Below the pieces are notes generated by a model, which worked only from the letters and a program-made list of their open reading frames with translations, was not told the origin of the DNA and made no database searches. Source: Medakamo hakoo (lineage: Eukaryota; Chlorophyta; Trebouxiophyceae; Coccomyxaceae). Taken from it: 64,000 nucleotides of DNA. Position 1 is the stretch's first letter. Each line of letters begins with the position of its first letter. The translations under genes and the position numbers were made by a program. The stretch is from NCBI GenBank assembly GCA_026636295.1, contig CP089464.1:62001-126000 (forward strand), in the 5' to 3' direction. Shown here piece after piece: positions 62,264 to 64,000 of the stretch.

Positions 62264-63331
62264 TCACAACCGCGCGCGCGGCCCGGGCGCGGGCGGCGGC
62301 GTGCCCGGGCCACCGCCGCCGTCGTCCGCCCCGGCGGCGCCCCACCCAAACCAGCCTGCCACCAGCCCGGGCGTCCCACCCCTCTGTGCTGGTGCGTCGC
62401 CCTCCTCCCTCCTGCACGCGCGCGACGAAGAAGAAGGCGAGGAGGACGCAGCGCCGCCCCCCTCCTCCCGGCCGCCGCCGCCAGCAGCACCAGGCGGCGG
62501 GGGCCGCACGCCCAACAGGCCCGCCTGCCGCGCCTTGACCGCCGCGAACTCGGACGCGACCCAGGCGTGCAGCGTGTCCGGGTACGTGATGGCCGACTGC
62601 TCGCCGATGTCGCCCGCCTCCCACCGCGCCAGGACGACGCGGTTGGCCGACACGTGGGCGACGAGCTGGAGCAGGGCGGGGGGCATCGCCGCCTCTTCTA
62701 GGAGGTCGGCGTGGTCGACGACGATGGCCGCCGCCCGCTCGTTCAGGGGCTGGAGGACGTCCCGCATCCAGGTCCGGTAGACGTGCCCCTCCCGGCCTTC
62801 GGGCCGGGCGCGCGCCGCCGCCACGAAGCCGCCGGCCGTGCCGTCCGGCGAGGCCTGGCGGACCATGGCTGCGTACGCGGCGCGCGTCGCGTTGACGGTC
62901 GCCAGCAGCGGGCCGTACAGGTCCTTGACCTGGGCGTTGCACCGCTCGATGCGGGCTTTGCGTTCCTCCGTCACTTTGGCGTTGTAGTACGTGAACAGGT
63001 AGCCTGCGCGGGAGGGGAGGACGGGGCGACGGGGTTGGTGGGATGGGATGGGAGAGTGAGTGGTGGGGGTGGGGGTGGGACGGGTGTGGCGGCGGGTGGA
63101 AGGACGGCGCGAGGCCGGGCATGTGAACGCTTTCGGCGGCTCGTCAACATTTGCACTCCCGGCAAGCTCAAGCACAGGCCGACTCGGCGGCATGGAGTCG
63201 GCGTGTAGGCGCGGCTTGGTCTGCCGGCAGCGGTGGGCGGACGGGAAGGAGGGCATGCATGAATTCGCGGGCTGCCTCTAAAAAAACAACGCACCGCCCA
63301 GCGCGGCGACCAGTGTTGTCGGGAAGCCCAT
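62264..63331 (-). CDS. Membrane-anchored helical protein, unknown function
   Basis: Exons 63331-63295 and 63003-62264 encode 258 residues. Splicing (GTGCGT donor, CGCGCAG acceptor, phase 1) joins MGFPTTLVAALG to GYLFTYYNAKVTEERKARIE, giving a short N-terminal membrane anchor followed by a charged helix. The body is helical and looks conserved (QVKDLYGPLLATVNATRAAY, WMRDVLQPLNERAA, LLQLVAHVSANRVVLARWEAG). The tail is Gly/Ser/Arg-rich. I recall similar uncharacterised proteins in other algae but no named domain. It converges on the NSUN6-like gene with 50 bp between stops. Confidence 0.68.
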
Positions 63332-63718
63332 CGTGCGGGAGTGGTGGGGAGGCGATGGGGCAGCAGGGGATGTAAGTTTGAAGGGACGGGGGCCGCCGCA
63401 GGTGCGGCTCCCCCCCTTCGGCAGAGCGCACGGGGAGCAAACACGAGTGTTGCGTGGCCCCAACCCAACCTTCAGGCGCCTGGAAAGACCAGCGTCGGCG
63501 TGCCTTTTTTACACGCGCCGCGCCTCTCTCTCTCTCTGTCTCTTCGCATTCATGCACGCAAGGTTCCGTTAAGGTTTCGACCATGAGATTTGTGTGTGCC
63601 CGCAGGTGGCGGGCATTATGAAATTAGGGGAGGTGCGAAAGGGCCGACCTACAGACGGGTGCAGCAGGCGGCGACGGCCGTCGCCACCACCAGCCGGCCC
63701 CCTTTCTCTTTCGGGCAA
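63332..63718. other. Intergenic region
   Basis: Promoter side of the membrane-anchored protein gene and 3' side of the partial gene at the right edge, both minus strand. It has a TC run near 63525. No coding potential is supported. Confidence 0.55.
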
Positions 63719-64000
63719 TCACCCGAATGTGATGTTGAACAGGCGAGACGCCGCATTGATCGCGGCTTCAATGGCCGCGTTCGCGACCGTCTCCGTCGTG
63801 TTTTGTTTCACCTCAAGCACAGATTTCAAGTACGCGGCCGCTTTCTTCGGGTCGACTTTTTTCAGGGCCACGTACGACGCCGCGACGGACGAGGCGTTGG
63901 CCAGGTGCGGCACGGTGCCGGCGATGTGGACGCCGCCGTCGCCACCAGCCTTGGCCTCGCCGGCCTTGGCCTCGGCCAGCAGGCGCTCGTACTGTTCGTT
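63719..64000 (-). CDS. Unrecognised protein, C-terminal part only (5' end outside window)
   Basis: The last 93 codons of a minus-strand gene are visible, continuing past the right edge in the same open frame. The sequence is helical and Ala/Lys/Glu-rich (YERLLAEAKAGEAKAGG, SYVALKKVDPKKAAAYLK, ANAAIEAAINAASRLF) and ends in NITFG. No family is recognised. Confidence 0.55.
   Translation of the reverse strand, partial: NEQYERLLAEAKAGEAKAGGDGGVHIAGTVPHLANASSVAASYVALKKVDPKKAAAYLKSVLEVKQNTTETVANAAIEAAINAASRLFNITFG

Overview
This is nuclear DNA from a eukaryotic alga, most likely a green alga (chlorophyte). The sequence is very GC-rich. Genes have few, short GT-AG introns. Several products point to the green plastid lineage: a thylakoid STN7/STN8-type kinase, a thylakoid rubredoxin, a plastid-type release factor 2, B12D and a possible ENOD93-like protein. 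Others are core eukaryotic proteins: PP2A catalytic subunit, UBC9, NAC-beta, an eIF4AIII-like helicase, mitochondrial EF-G, an Hrq1-type helicase, Nop25/Rrp17 and an NSUN6-type methyltransferase. I cannot name the genus. No prophage, transposase, CRISPR array, rRNA or tRNA was recognised.

Layout. 1-5037 holds the 3' part of a large unrecognised protein that ends in a PCNA-binding (PIP) motif. 5485-9174 carries a thylakoid kinase and organellar RF2. 9240-10831 (minus) is an organelle-targeted YqaJ-type nuclease. 11060-14215 has B12D, an acidic unknown protein and a phosphatase-like protein without its catalytic cysteine. 14481-16336 (minus) is an ER chaperone joining a J domain, a thioredoxin domain and a MANF-type C-terminal domain, ending in RDEL. 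16638-25613 contains Nop25, a HIRAN protein with a bacterial-looking HNH-like tail, a coiled-coil protein, an F-box/Kelch protein, a short-chain dehydrogenase and a tandem class-3 lipase. 26137-37350 has a secreted L-domain protein, the Hrq1-type helicase, a mitochondrial helical protein and mtEF-G. 37432-45731 has a RAP-domain protein, NAC-beta, eIF4AIII, PP2A and bL35. 45965-57726 has an OSCA-type channel with a giant cytosolic loop, a zinc-finger acetyltransferase, rubredoxin, an Ala/Pro-rich protein, a small membrane protein, UBC9 and a small secreted protein. 58163-64000 has an armadillo-type protein, the NSUN6-like protein, a membrane-anchored protein and a partial gene at the right edge.

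The genes are not an operon or a pathway cluster. They are packed as alternating divergent and convergent pairs, so many 130-530 bp gaps are probably bidirectional promoters. Several convergent gaps contain perfect inverted repeats. Exon limits were read by eye from splice signals, reading-frame continuity and protein similarity remembered from known families. No alignment or database search was run.
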